Below, piece by piece: positions 21,625-30,460 of a stretch of 64,000 nucleotides of DNA (its first letter is position 1; each line of letters opens with the position of its first letter). The stretch spans positions 31,703 through 95,702 of the forward strand of contig PLSD01000032.1 of NCBI GenBank assembly GCA_003164135.1, given 5' to 3'. A program made the position numbers and the translations under genes. The notes below the pieces were generated by a model. That model was not told the origin of the DNA. It made no database searches and saw only the letters and a program-made list of their open reading frames with translations. Source of the stretch: Acetobacteraceae bacterium (GTDB lineage Bacteria > Pseudomonadota > Alphaproteobacteria > Acetobacterales > Acetobacteraceae).

Positions 21625-23190
21625 ATGCCTGACTTTGTGAAATGTGGGAAAATGGAAACAAGATTTGCCGTTCCGGTTCAGGCAGAAGGCAAGCTGGAGG
21701 CTAACGCGCCGCGAATCGGCATTCTCCTGGCGCCGTGTGATATCGATCTGTTTCAACGCAGCGGCCTCGCGGCGCTTGCCGCTCCCAGCGTGGTGGAAGC
21801 CAGTGGAGAGGCGCTCCTCGTCACCGGCGAGGATGGCTTGAGGCTTGATCTGACCCAGGACGGCATGCTGGTGTCCCCCACTGCTCCCGTGGCGGGCGCG
21901 CTCGCGCTGTCCGATGAAGGGGCTGCCGCCTTGCGGACCTTGATGGCGCGCAAGGTCTTGTTCAGTGGTTTTGGTGCGCTGCCTTTCATCCAGATCGACA
22001 CAAGCAAGAAGGCAAAAACACCGCCGGCTGAAGCGCTGGCGCTCTGGATCAACCAGATTCTCCTGCAAAACCTGCAAGGGCAGTTGAAGGATATGGCCGG
22101 TCTGCACCAGGAGCTGGCGGAACTGCGGTACGCTTATGCTGAGCTGCTGGAGCAGTTTTCCACCGTCGAGGCCTTTGTTTTCCGCTACAAATCCCCCAGC
22201 GTGCTGGCTTTCGTCAACAATGCGGATGGGCCGAGCCGCACCAGCCTGATTGCCGGGCTGCGACCCACCGACATCTTGCAGCAGCAACTGCCGGTTAACT
22301 CCTCCGGCCTGGCTGGGTTCGAGCTGTATATTCCGCAACAGACCCTGGAAGATGAGGGGCCGGGCGCTCTGTGGGTGGAGCTTCTGACGTTCGAGAACGA
22401 AACGGTGGTGGCTACATGGTTGGTCGATCAGGCCGCAATAAAGCCGGGCTGGTTGGGCTTTCTGCTGGACCGCGGTATTCCTGGACCGGGCATGACCCCA
22501 TTGTTGAGGATTTCCGCGGCTGGGGCCAGCGATGTTCTCCCGGACCTTGCGCTGGGCAGGCCGAACCCTTCGCCGGCGGCGTGTCTCTCGGTGCTGGGCC
22601 GGGAGCCGATTTCGCGCTCGCTGGCGATAAAAATCTGGGCGGGGCTACCTGGCGTGCGGCCGCCGCTGCTGCGCAACGCGCTGCTGCCGAAGGGGACCGC
22701 CGGGGCGAGGCGGCCTGTCGTGGTGTCTAAGGAAATTTATCCGCTTGCCGAGGAAGTTTCGGCAAAACCGGAAGGGATCGGTTTTGATCTGGTGACGGTC
22801 ATCCAGGAAGACGAGGAACTGCAGATTCATCCGTTGGAACAACACGCCACGGTTGTAAAGCTGGCAGGGGTGCTGCCGGAGGAAGCCTGTTCCGTGTTTG
22901 TTGAAATGCGCAGCGCGCATGAGAATGGGCCGCCGATGGAGGTCGCTTGTCTTTCCGCTGCCTCCGTTGCCGATGCATTTGCAGCACTTGAAAATGATGC
23001 GCCCGCAGATGATTATTCCGGTTGGGTGAAGCTGGAGCGGGAGGCGTTCCAGCGGCTCCACTTTAGCTGTTTGCTGGCCACCGCGGCGCCGCGCGATTGC
23101 TATGTCGCCACCCGTCTGCCACCCGGCGTTGCTTCGCCTTTTGCCTGGTCACGCCTGGTAAATATGGGCTTTGAGATATTGGAGTCCTGA
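21625..23190 (+). CDS. Unknown protein linked to surface-polysaccharide genes
   Basis: A 521-residue protein, not confidently recognised. It has no signal peptide or membrane segment. A helical, possibly coiled-coil stretch (NLQGQLKDMAGLHQELAELRYAYAELLEQ) lies around residues 148-176, flanked by beta-rich regions with carbohydrate-binding-like spacing (FELYIPQQTLEDEGPGALWVELLTF). The same domain arrangement occurs in Acetobacteraceae proteins next to glycosyltransferases, sometimes labelled DUF6212, but I cannot confirm that family from the sequence alone. The stop is 2 bp before the GTG of the large glycosyltransferase gene, so they are co-expressed. A later ATG at 21652 with GGGA is an alternative start. 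Confidence 0.6.
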   Translation: MPDFVKCGKMETRFAVPVQAEGKLEANAPRIGILLAPCDIDLFQRSGLAALAAPSVVEASGEALLVTGEDGLRLDLTQDGMLVSPTAPVAGALALSDEGAAALRTLMARKVLFSGFGALPFIQIDTSKKAKTPPAEALALWINQILLQNLQGQLKDMAGLHQELAELRYAYAELLEQFSTVEAFVFRYKSPSVLAFVNNADGPSRTSLIAGLRPTDILQQQLPVNSSGLAGFELYIPQQTLEDEGPGALWVELLTFENETVVATWLVDQAAIKPGWLGFLLDRGIPGPGMTPLLRISAAGASDVLPDLALGRPNPSPAACLSVLGREPISRSLAIKIWAGLPGVRPPLLRNALLPKGTAGARRPVVVSKEIYPLAEEVSAKPEGIGFDLVTVIQEDEELQIHPLEQHATVVKLAGVLPEEACSVFVEMRSAHENGPPMEVACLSAASVADAFAALENDAPADDYSGWVKLEREAFQRLHFSCLLATAAPRDCYVATRLPPGVASPFAWSRLVNMGFEILES

Positions 23191-23192
23191 AG

Positions 23193-25823
23193 GTGGACAG
23201 CGTCATGACGCCGATGCGGTCAGCGGAGGGTGAGGCAATCCACGCCCCGGTGATTGCCGTTATCATTCCGGGATTCCGCCACAGCGTGCTGTTAAGCGAG
23301 GCAATTACCTCCATCCTGGCGCAGGATTGCGAACAGGATATCGTGATTGTGCTGGTGAACGATGGTTGCCCCCTGGTGGAAACGCATCAGGTTTGTTCGG
23401 CCTTTGCGCTGCGTTATCCGGGGAAGATATTTTATGTCAGGCGCGCGAATGGCGGCCTCAGCGCGGCGCGCAATACCGGGATCCGGTTCGCGTTGCACCG
23501 TTGGGCGAGCGTTGCCGCGGTCTATTTGCTGGATGCCGATAACCGCCTGTATCCGCCGGCTTTGGGCCGGGCCTATGCCAGAATGGCCGGCGATAAGAAT
23601 GTAGCCTGGGTCTACCCGAATATCGACATGTTCGGGATCGCCGCGAATTTTGACTACGGCGGGATGTACTCCGTGCTGGCCCATACGCAAGACAACATCT
23701 GCGAGGCAGGCAGCCTGATCGCCCGCCGGGTGTTTGAGGCTGGTGTGTGGTTTGATGAGGCCATGCGCCATGGTTACGAAGACTGGGAGTTCTGGCTGCA
23801 GGCGGTGGAACGGGGCTTCAGGGGGGTGCATGAGCCGCTGCTGGGTTTTCAGTACCGCAAGCGCGCCGAGAGCATGCTCTCGGACTCCGGGCGGGTGCAT
23901 GATGAAATTGTCGGCTACATCAAGCGCAAGCACCCCAAGCTGTTTCAACCCAAGGGGCTGGCCAGGCTGGAGGCGCAATATGCGCCGCGATTTGCCATCT
24001 ACGTTGCCGATACCGGCAAAATATTCCTGACCGGCGATCCGGCGAACACTATTTCGGCGGTTACGTTCGACGAACTTGACCTGAAATTCTGGCGGGCGCA
24101 GGCGGAGCCATCGAAAGAATATTTTCCGCCGTTTATTGTAACGACCAACAGCCAGACGTTGGAGATACTGAGCAAAACAGGCATGTTGCGGTGGGCCTTT
24201 TGGACATTGGAAAGCGGCTTGAGCCAGGCCCCGGTGGCGGCCTTGTTCCTGGATGGCAGCGGCCCACAGAATACGATTTTGGTGAAAACGGATATCGCGC
24301 ATGGCGAGGCGGCATCCGTGGACGAAAGTGCTGTGTTGATGCTACCCACTCGTGTTTTTGTAACCAGCGTGGTGGACCCGCATACAGTCTGGATAAATTC
24401 ACTCAACAGCGAGGATCCCAGTATGCCGGTGGCGCAGACCCGGCTGACGATTGCCCAGCCGATGATTAGCCAAGTCGGCATTGGCAACGCCAGCAGCCTG
24501 TTGAGCCTGTTCAGTCTGTTCCGGCATTCGCGGTACCGCGAACAGGCCTTGGTAAAATGGAACTGGCGTAACATCTCCATCAAACCGAAGCATGAGAATT
24601 ACCTGCTTCTGCGCAAAGAACTGGGCGAGCATGCCATTGGGTATCCAATCGTGGAGTCGGGCGGTTTTAATGTTGGCTTCCTGTTGCCGATCGCGGAGTT
24701 CGGCGGCGTGGAAAAGGTCACGCATAGTGTGGCGCAGGAATTGCGCAACCACGGCTGGAATGTTCACCTGTTCCTGATGGGGAACAACAAAATAGAACTC
24801 CCGCCGGCATTTGCCGCGACTTTTCAGACGATTAATATTCTGCCCGACCCTAGCATTGCCTCGTCCGGTGGCAGCGGCACGTTCTATGGCACTTGGCTGC
24901 CCTCGTGGGGCAGTGGGCATGATACCTCGAACGCGCTGGGGCTGCTGTTCTGGCTGGATGTGGTGATCAACTGTCATTCCCTTGGCTCCAACGAGGTGAT
25001 GGGGCAGTTGCGCCGGTTCGGCGTTACCATTGTGAACTATCTGCATGTCATCGACCGCACGCCCTTGCACATGCCTACGGGGCACCCTGTGGTCGCGCTG
25101 GCGTATGAACATGTTTATGACCTGATTATAACCTGTTCCAACGCGCTGGCGCGCTGGATGCATGGCATGGGCGTGCCGCGGGAAAAACTGCTGGTGATCA
25201 AGAACGGCCCCGGCTTCCCGATGCCTGAAGATCAGCTTGAACCATTGATCGCCAAGCGAGATGCCTTCGCGCCCGAGATGAACGTGCTTTATATGGGGCG
25301 GCTGGACAGGCAGAAGGGCCTGGTTCGCCTGGCTGATGTTGTGCGGCACACGCGCAGCCTGCGGCCGCCCGTGAAATGGCGGATCGTCGGCCGGAGCATT
25401 CTCAAGGACGACGAGGCTAGCATCGCCACGATGGCGGGCCTCATCGAGCCGCCGGTAATGAGCGAGCGCGCGATTATGGCGCGGCTGGGCTGGGCGCATG
25501 TGCTGGTGCTGCCGTCGCACTGGGAGGGCATGCCGCTGATCGTGATCGAAGCCCTGCATTGCGGCGTGGTGGTGATTGCCACCAATGTCGGCGCCATGGC
25601 GGAGATTATCGAGGACGGGGTGAACGGGTTCCTGGTTCCCAATGACGGAAACGCCGCGGCGGCGATGACGAAAATCATTAGCCAGCTGTCGCGCGACCGT
25701 GACCTGCTGCAAAGAATGGCGGCCGCGGCGGCGGTGTCGGCTCGGCATTTTTCCTGGCAGCGCTCGGTCGCGCCGCTGATCAACTACCTTGAAGAGAAGA
25801 AAGTGAAGGCGCTGGCCGGGTAG
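23193..25823 (+). CDS. Two-domain glycosyltransferase (GT2-like plus GT4-like)
   Basis: An 876-residue cytosolic protein with two glycosyltransferase modules. Residues about 12-240 are GT2-like: VIAVIIPGFRHSVLLSEAI, a NDGCP metal/UDP loop, NGGLSAARNTGIR and the DADNR motif. A middle region (about 250-490) is unassigned. Residues about 490-870 are GT4-like: GFLLPIAEFGGVEKVTHS donor-domain start, VLYMGRLDRQKG, and the E-x7-E region LPSHWEGMPLIVIEALHCG. Such fusions build O-antigen or exopolysaccharide chains. Start is GTG 23193 or ATG 23205. Acceptor and donor sugars are not deducible. Confidence 0.88.
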   Translation: MDSVMTPMRSAEGEAIHAPVIAVIIPGFRHSVLLSEAITSILAQDCEQDIVIVLVNDGCPLVETHQVCSAFALRYPGKIFYVRRANGGLSAARNTGIRFALHRWASVAAVYLLDADNRLYPPALGRAYARMAGDKNVAWVYPNIDMFGIAANFDYGGMYSVLAHTQDNICEAGSLIARRVFEAGVWFDEAMRHGYEDWEFWLQAVERGFRGVHEPLLGFQYRKRAESMLSDSGRVHDEIVGYIKRKHPKLFQPKGLARLEAQYAPRFAIYVADTGKIFLTGDPANTISAVTFDELDLKFWRAQAEPSKEYFPPFIVTTNSQTLEILSKTGMLRWAFWTLESGLSQAPVAALFLDGSGPQNTILVKTDIAHGEAASVDESAVLMLPTRVFVTSVVDPHTVWINSLNSEDPSMPVAQTRLTIAQPMISQVGIGNASSLLSLFSLFRHSRYREQALVKWNWRNISIKPKHENYLLLRKELGEHAIGYPIVESGGFNVGFLLPIAEFGGVEKVTHSVAQELRNHGWNVHLFLMGNNKIELPPAFAATFQTINILPDPSIASSGGSGTFYGTWLPSWGSGHDTSNALGLLFWLDVVINCHSLGSNEVMGQLRRFGVTIVNYLHVIDRTPLHMPTGHPVVALAYEHVYDLIITCSNALARWMHGMGVPREKLLVIKNGPGFPMPEDQLEPLIAKRDAFAPEMNVLYMGRLDRQKGLVRLADVVRHTRSLRPPVKWRIVGRSILKDDEASIATMAGLIEPPVMSERAIMARLGWAHVLVLPSHWEGMPLIVIEALHCGVVVIATNVGAMAEIIEDGVNGFLVPNDGNAAAAMTKIISQLSRDRDLLQRMAAAAAVSARHFSWQRSVAPLINYLEEKKVKALAG

Positions 25824-25926
25824 CGTCGGCCAGCGCGCCGCGCATGATCAAGCCTGGTTTAAGCTAGCACCGTTGCGCGGCATTTTCCAAACCGGCGGCA
25901 GGAGTTCGATAAACTTCAGTCAGACA

Positions 25927-26688
25927 CTATGCCAGATGAGACAGCCACTGTGGTTGGGTTGCCACTACATGCTGATACAGTTTTTCGTCCTCGGCGTAGG
26001 CTTCATGAACCAATCGTTCCGTTTCCGCCGCAACATCTTTGAGAAGCTTTACGCTGTGTGAGGCGTTACCCTGGAAATGCTCCCGAACATCGTAGATGGC
26101 GCCATCCGTGCCGAAGAGTTTCAGCAGGATGGCATTCAGGCACGGGTCGAGAGTCTCGAATGTTCCGATAACGCTATAATTGACGATGTTTGTACATAGT
26201 TGTTTGGTTTGCAGCCGCCAATGTTCATCGCAATCGCGCAGGGTGACGTTGCTTGCAATCAATGCAACGAATTCTTCGAAAGAGGGGCGCCAGGACTCGC
26301 CGCGATGAGCCAGCAGTGCGAGGTTGTCCAGGGAGCCTGATTTCCAGGTAATTTTGCTCTGGTAAGCAGAAGCCAGCCTGTGCAGTGGGTCGCGCACGAA
26401 GCAGAACTTGAAAACGCTGTCATCCTGTAAAAGGGCAAGAAATTTTGGAATGCCAACCTGGCCGGGCATTAGCAGAAAATTTTTATTCCGGTTATGGATG
26501 TCCCCGATGGAGGTGTAGACAAGTTCCTTATTATTTTTGCGTGCGTAGGATGAATTGAGAGATGCCTTGATGGTCGTGCAGGCAGATTTTGGATTGTTAA
26601 AATACACAAAGCGCAATTCCGGATCGATATGGACGGAATAATTAAATTCGGCTGCACTGTTAAAATTCTGGGCTAAATGCTCGATCAT
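25927..26688 (-). CDS. Sulfotransferase family 2 protein
   Basis: A 253-residue cytosolic PAPS-dependent sulfotransferase-like protein. The 5'-phosphosulfate loop is FVYFNNPKSACTTIK and the 3'-phosphate motif is FCFVRDPLHRLASAY, the pair that defines carbohydrate sulfotransferases (family 2). GC is lower than in the flanking core genes, as is common for polysaccharide loci. It is convergent with the large glycosyltransferase gene, and its likely substrate is a surface glycan. PAPS synthesis genes are not in the window. Confidence 0.8.
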   Translation of the reverse strand: MIEHLAQNFNSAAEFNYSVHIDPELRFVYFNNPKSACTTIKASLNSSYARKNNKELVYTSIGDIHNRNKNFLLMPGQVGIPKFLALLQDDSVFKFCFVRDPLHRLASAYQSKITWKSGSLDNLALLAHRGESWRPSFEEFVALIASNVTLRDCDEHWRLQTKQLCTNIVNYSVIGTFETLDPCLNAILLKLFGTDGAIYDVREHFQGNASHSVKLLKDVAAETERLVHEAYAEDEKLYQHVVATQPQWLSHLA

Positions 26689-26725
26689 GAAAACCTGCTG
26701 TTTGGATAAATATGGCTATGACCGG

Positions 26726-27391
26726 TCAAGACAGGGCGGCCGCCGATTTTGCCTGCAGGATGGCATGAGTCTTCTGGCAAATTTCGAGCCAGAGATCGTA
26801 GGATACGTCGTCCGCCTGATTATATGGCGCGAATCTGTCAATCGTGGCGCGCAACAAGTTGGGAGCAACTTCCCAGACTTTACCGGGCGTATCTCCCTCC
26901 GTACCAACGACCAGCAGGACATTTTGCGGGTTATAATTGAGCAGCTGATCGCGAATTTCAAAAGCCTGGGCGGAGGAAACGCCGGCGTTTCTTTTGTAGA
27001 CAAAAATCGTGCCGTTATTTTTTAGTTTTTCGAGCAGCTTGTTTTTCAGGTAGTTTATTTTTTTCAGTTCTTCCAGGTATATCTGGTGGCGTTCCGGCTC
27101 CGCCACGTTAAAACGGAACTGGCCGTCGACCCGCGAGGAACGCATGTTGGTATGGAAAGAGATGCCATAAGTCAGGTCGCCGAGCATGTCGACGGCATTG
27201 GACACAAGCTTATCATAGGCATAGAGATGGGCGAATTCGTCCTGTAAGCCAGCCACCAGGGCTGCGGGAGAGGCGATGGCCCAGCGCAGCAGTCCGGCAG
27301 GCTCGGTGCCAAATTTACGTTGCACGAAGCCAAACTCACAATTGTCGCCGAGGCTCTCGAAAGAATTCAGCAGAGTAGGTAAATCAGACAT
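26726..27391 (-). CDS. Conserved unknown protein of polysaccharide loci
   Basis: A 221-residue protein with the N-terminal motif ESLGDNCEFGFVQRKFG followed by EPAGLLRWA, a combination I have seen in uncharacterised alphaproteobacterial proteins near glycan genes and reminiscent of the SLG-x2-C segment of DUF1796 papain-like proteins. Cys18 could be functional. No signal peptide or membrane segment is visible. It is 37 bp upstream of the sulfotransferase gene on the same strand, so both are likely one transcript. The function is not known. Confidence 0.6.
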   Translation of the reverse strand: MSDLPTLLNSFESLGDNCEFGFVQRKFGTEPAGLLRWAIASPAALVAGLQDEFAHLYAYDKLVSNAVDMLGDLTYGISFHTNMRSSRVDGQFRFNVAEPERHQIYLEELKKINYLKNKLLEKLKNNGTIFVYKRNAGVSSAQAFEIRDQLLNYNPQNVLLVVGTEGDTPGKVWEVAPNLLRATIDRFAPYNQADDVSYDLWLEICQKTHAILQAKSAAALS

Positions 27392-27705
27392 GTCACCTTC
27401 AGCCTTGAGTCGTTATTGGTACTTGAGTCGTTATTGGTAACAGCCATGCATTGCCTCCGCTTGTCCAGCTTGGCTGTAGCACATGATTGGCTTTTGTTCT
27501 TAAAGGCGATCTTGGCCTGCTGCAATACATGAGGCTTGGTGCAATGTTGTGTTGCCTGGAAACACTGGAGCCGGAGATGGCTGCGGAGATATTTGATTGA
27601 TTAACAGGTGGTTGAGGTCTTTTTTATATATATTTTGGCAGGCCCTCAGATGCACTGTTCCCAATTTTTTAAGCCGTGGGAGAACGCGGGCCGTAGCGGA
27701 GGCAT
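27392..27705. other. Gene-free 314-bp spacer with tandem 18-bp duplication
   Basis: No gene, RNA or terminator is convincing here. The spacer separates two divergent units and is AT-richer than its surroundings. Near the left end an 18-bp unit is repeated head-to-tail (27404-27439). The promoter of the 221-residue protein gene should lie in the same 50 bp. Confidence 0.6.
27404..27439. repeat. Tandem 18-bp direct repeat
   Basis: CTTGAGTCGTTATTGGTA occurs twice with no spacer, ending 13 bp before the start codon region of the leftward gene is cleared. It could be slippage or a duplicated regulator site; nothing else in the window matches it. Confidence 0.85.
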
Positions 27706-27708
27706 GTG

Positions 27709-28638
27709 ATGGCCGGGGCTGGTAACCCGTATTACGACCCTGATTGGGCGGTGGAATACCAGGCCCTCGCCGCGCAATGCGAGGGCTGGGAGCGGGTGTG
27801 CGGTCAGATTGCCGTGGAAGATGGATTTGGCGCGCCGCGGCATCTGACGGCGCTGGCGCAACTGGCACAGGCGAAGGCGGCGGCGGCGCAGGCGTTGCGG
27901 GGGCAGTACCAAACCGTGGCGGACTATGCGGCGTGGCGGTTTGGTACTTTGCCGCCGGCGCGGGGCGGCGTTGCCGTGCTGCCGGATTTTGCGGATTTTC
28001 CGAGCGTCGAGGCGGTTGACGCGGCTTACCGGCGCGCTTGTGAAAATGCGGGGGAGAACCCGCTGATTGATGAGATGTCGCTGCCGGTGCGGCAACCGGC
28101 CGGGCTGGCGGCTTTTGCCCAGGCGCGGGAGGTGTTGTCCTCCTGGCGCCGGTTCGCGCCGGCTGAGTTGAGCCGCTACCCGACGGCCACGGGGACCGAG
28201 GCACTGGACTGCCTGGTGAGTTTTCACCAACTGGGGGAGGAATTTCATATCTGCATCGCGCATCGCTGGGGTGGGTTGTCGCCGCGGTCGCGTGACCAGT
28301 TCAGGAACGTTGCCACCTTGCTGGCCCGTCAGACGATTGAGGTGTTGCTCCCTGGTGCGGGGATGCTGTTTACGGATGGACGGCATGCGGCGCCCGAGCA
28401 CCGGGAGTTGATCCGCGCGGTGAACGCGACGGCGCGGAGGTTCCAGTTTTACCGGCATTTGCTGCCGCGCCGGGACCTGAAGGAGCAGTTCTGCCGGGTC
28501 GCCATGGAATGGGACGGCGCACGGTTGATTGACCCGGATTTTGAGGCGGCGCTGTTCGAGGCACTGCCGGTAAGCCTGCGGGAGGCCGCGGAAAATGCCG
28601 GGGCGCCGTTGCTGCCACTGGCGCTGCCGGAGGCGTGA
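27709..28638 (+). CDS. Unknown protein upstream of cydDC
   Basis: A 309-residue soluble protein of unknown function. GCGGAGG at 27696-27702 fits the ATG at 27709 (a GTG three bases earlier is less well spaced). It is Ala/Arg-rich with no signal peptide or membrane helix; two segments (LDCLVSFHQLGEEFHICIAHRW and FYRHLLPRRDLKEQFCRVAMEW) look like buried helices with His and Cys, but no known motif is visible. It lies 70 bp upstream of cydD in the same direction, so it may be part of the cyd transcription unit and could be checked for a heme or quinol-oxidase role. Confidence 0.6.
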   Translation: MAGAGNPYYDPDWAVEYQALAAQCEGWERVCGQIAVEDGFGAPRHLTALAQLAQAKAAAAQALRGQYQTVADYAAWRFGTLPPARGGVAVLPDFADFPSVEAVDAAYRRACENAGENPLIDEMSLPVRQPAGLAAFAQAREVLSSWRRFAPAELSRYPTATGTEALDCLVSFHQLGEEFHICIAHRWGGLSPRSRDQFRNVATLLARQTIEVLLPGAGMLFTDGRHAAPEHRELIRAVNATARRFQFYRHLLPRRDLKEQFCRVAMEWDGARLIDPDFEAALFEALPVSLREAAENAGAPLLPLALPEA

Positions 28639-28708
28639 AAGTTCGCTGCGTGGCCTTGGCGGATTATCCGGGGTAAGGAAGCTCCATGACAGATTTTGGC
28701 GCTGCCGT

Positions 28709-30460
28709 ATGAGTACGCGGATCGACCCCCGGCTGATGGCCGAAGGGCGGCGGACGCGCGGGGCGCTGTACCTGAGCATCGGGCTGGGCGTGGTGGCGGC
28801 GCTGCTGGTAATCGTGCAGGCGGTGTTGCTGGCGCGCGTGGTCAACGGCGTGGTGTTCAAAGGGCAGACGCTGGGCGTGGTGGCGCCGTTGCTGTGGGGG
28901 CTGGCGGGGCTGTTCCTGCTGCGCGCCGGGCTTACTTATGCCAGCGAGGTTGTGGCGTTCAGGGCGGCGGGCGCGATCAAGACGTATCTGCGGCAGGAAT
29001 TGCTGGGCCATATTTTACGGCGCGGCCCGGTGCCGGCGGCGGGTGAGAATAGTGCTGATTTGGCCAGTACTATGATTGAGGGCGTGGAAGCGCTGGAGCC
29101 GTATTTTTCCCGCTATGTGCCGCAGATGGCGCTGGTGGTGGCGGTGCCGTTGGCGATTCTGGCGCTGGTGTTTCCGTTGGACTGGATCAGCGGTTTGATT
29201 TTGTTGGTGACGGGGCCGCTGATTCCGGTGTTCATGGTGTTCGTCGGCTACCGCGCGGAGGCGATTAACCAGCGGCAATGGCAGAAATTGTTGCTGATGA
29301 GTTCGCATTTTCTCGACGTGCTGCAAGGCATCACGACGCTGAAGCTGTTTGGCCGGGCGCGCGATGAGATTGAGATTGTGGCCCGGATTTCAGACGATTA
29401 TCGCAAGACGACGATGGCGGGAGTGCGCATTGCGTTCCTCACCTCGGCGGCGCTGGAGTTTTTCTCCAGCCTGGCGATTGCGCTGGTGGCGGTGATTTTT
29501 GGTGTGCGGCTGCTGCATGGACACATCAATTTTTTTCCGGCGTTTTTGGTGTTGCTGCTGGCACCAGAGTATTTTGTGCCGCTGCGCGGGCTTTCCACGT
29601 ATTACCATGCGCGCATGACCGCGATTGCGGCGGCACGGCGGATTTTTGAGGTGCTGGATGCGCCGGTGGCTACGGCCGGGACGCAGGTGATGCCGGGGGC
29701 GGCGGGGCTTGAAATCTGCTGTGAAAGTCTGAGGTTTTCCTATTCTGGTGGGGAGAACGTGCTCGATGGGCTGAGCTGTGTGTTTCCCGCGGGCAAGATC
29801 ACCGCGCTGGTCGGGCCGAGCGGGGCGGGCAAAACCACGCTGGCGCGGGTGCTGCTGGGGTTTGTGCGGCCGGAGCAGGGAACGGTGCGGATTAACGGCA
29901 CGGTGGATTTGGCCAGCCTGGCGCCGGAAGCCTGGTGGGAGAGCCTGGCTTGGGTGCCGCAGACGCCACGGCTGTTTCATGGCAGCATCGCCGCCAATTT
30001 GCGGCTCGGGCGGGCGCAGGCGGGCTTGGATGAGCTGCGCGAGGCGGCGCGCAAAGCCCGTGCGTTGGAATTTATTGAGGCGCTGCCGCAGGGGTTTGAG
30101 ACGGTGATCGGCGATCTTGGGCAGGGGCTTTCCGGTGGGCAGGTACAGCGCATCGCCTTGGCGCGGGCATTTTTGAAAGATCCGAAGCTTCTCATCCTCG
30201 ATGAGGCCACCGCGAACCTCGATATGGAAAGCGAGGCGCTGGTGCTGGATGCGATACTGGATCTGGCGGTGGGGCGGACGGTGATTATGATCGCGCATCG
30301 TCTGGCGATGGCTGAACGCGCGGACCAGATTGTGGTGTTGCAGGCGGGGCGCGTGGCGGAGTGCGGCACGCCGGCCGCGTTGCGCGATAGCGGTGGGCTG
30401 TATGCCGCGATGCGGAGCGCGGGGCGTGAAGAGGCGGAGGATTTGTCATGCGCGATCTGA
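28709..30460 (+). CDS. cydD: Heterodimeric ABC transporter subunit for cytochrome bd assembly, CydD
   Basis: A 583-residue fused membrane/ATPase ABC exporter half. Six TM segments lie in the first ~310 residues, followed by Walker A GPSGAGKTT, signature LSGGQ and Walker B LLILDEATANLD. With CydC it exports cysteine/glutathione (or handles heme) for cytochrome bd maturation. The ATG at 28709 (MSTRIDPRLMAEGRR) gives the family N terminus; the open frame runs 38 codons further upstream without family similarity. It overlaps cydC by 13 bp. Confidence 0.95.
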   Translation: MSTRIDPRLMAEGRRTRGALYLSIGLGVVAALLVIVQAVLLARVVNGVVFKGQTLGVVAPLLWGLAGLFLLRAGLTYASEVVAFRAAGAIKTYLRQELLGHILRRGPVPAAGENSADLASTMIEGVEALEPYFSRYVPQMALVVAVPLAILALVFPLDWISGLILLVTGPLIPVFMVFVGYRAEAINQRQWQKLLLMSSHFLDVLQGITTLKLFGRARDEIEIVARISDDYRKTTMAGVRIAFLTSAALEFFSSLAIALVAVIFGVRLLHGHINFFPAFLVLLLAPEYFVPLRGLSTYYHARMTAIAAARRIFEVLDAPVATAGTQVMPGAAGLEICCESLRFSYSGGENVLDGLSCVFPAGKITALVGPSGAGKTTLARVLLGFVRPEQGTVRINGTVDLASLAPEAWWESLAWVPQTPRLFHGSIAANLRLGRAQAGLDELREAARKARALEFIEALPQGFETVIGDLGQGLSGGQVQRIALARAFLKDPKLLILDEATANLDMESEALVLDAILDLAVGRTVIMIAHRLAMAERADQIVVLQAGRVAECGTPAALRDSGGLYAAMRSAGREEAEDLSCAI

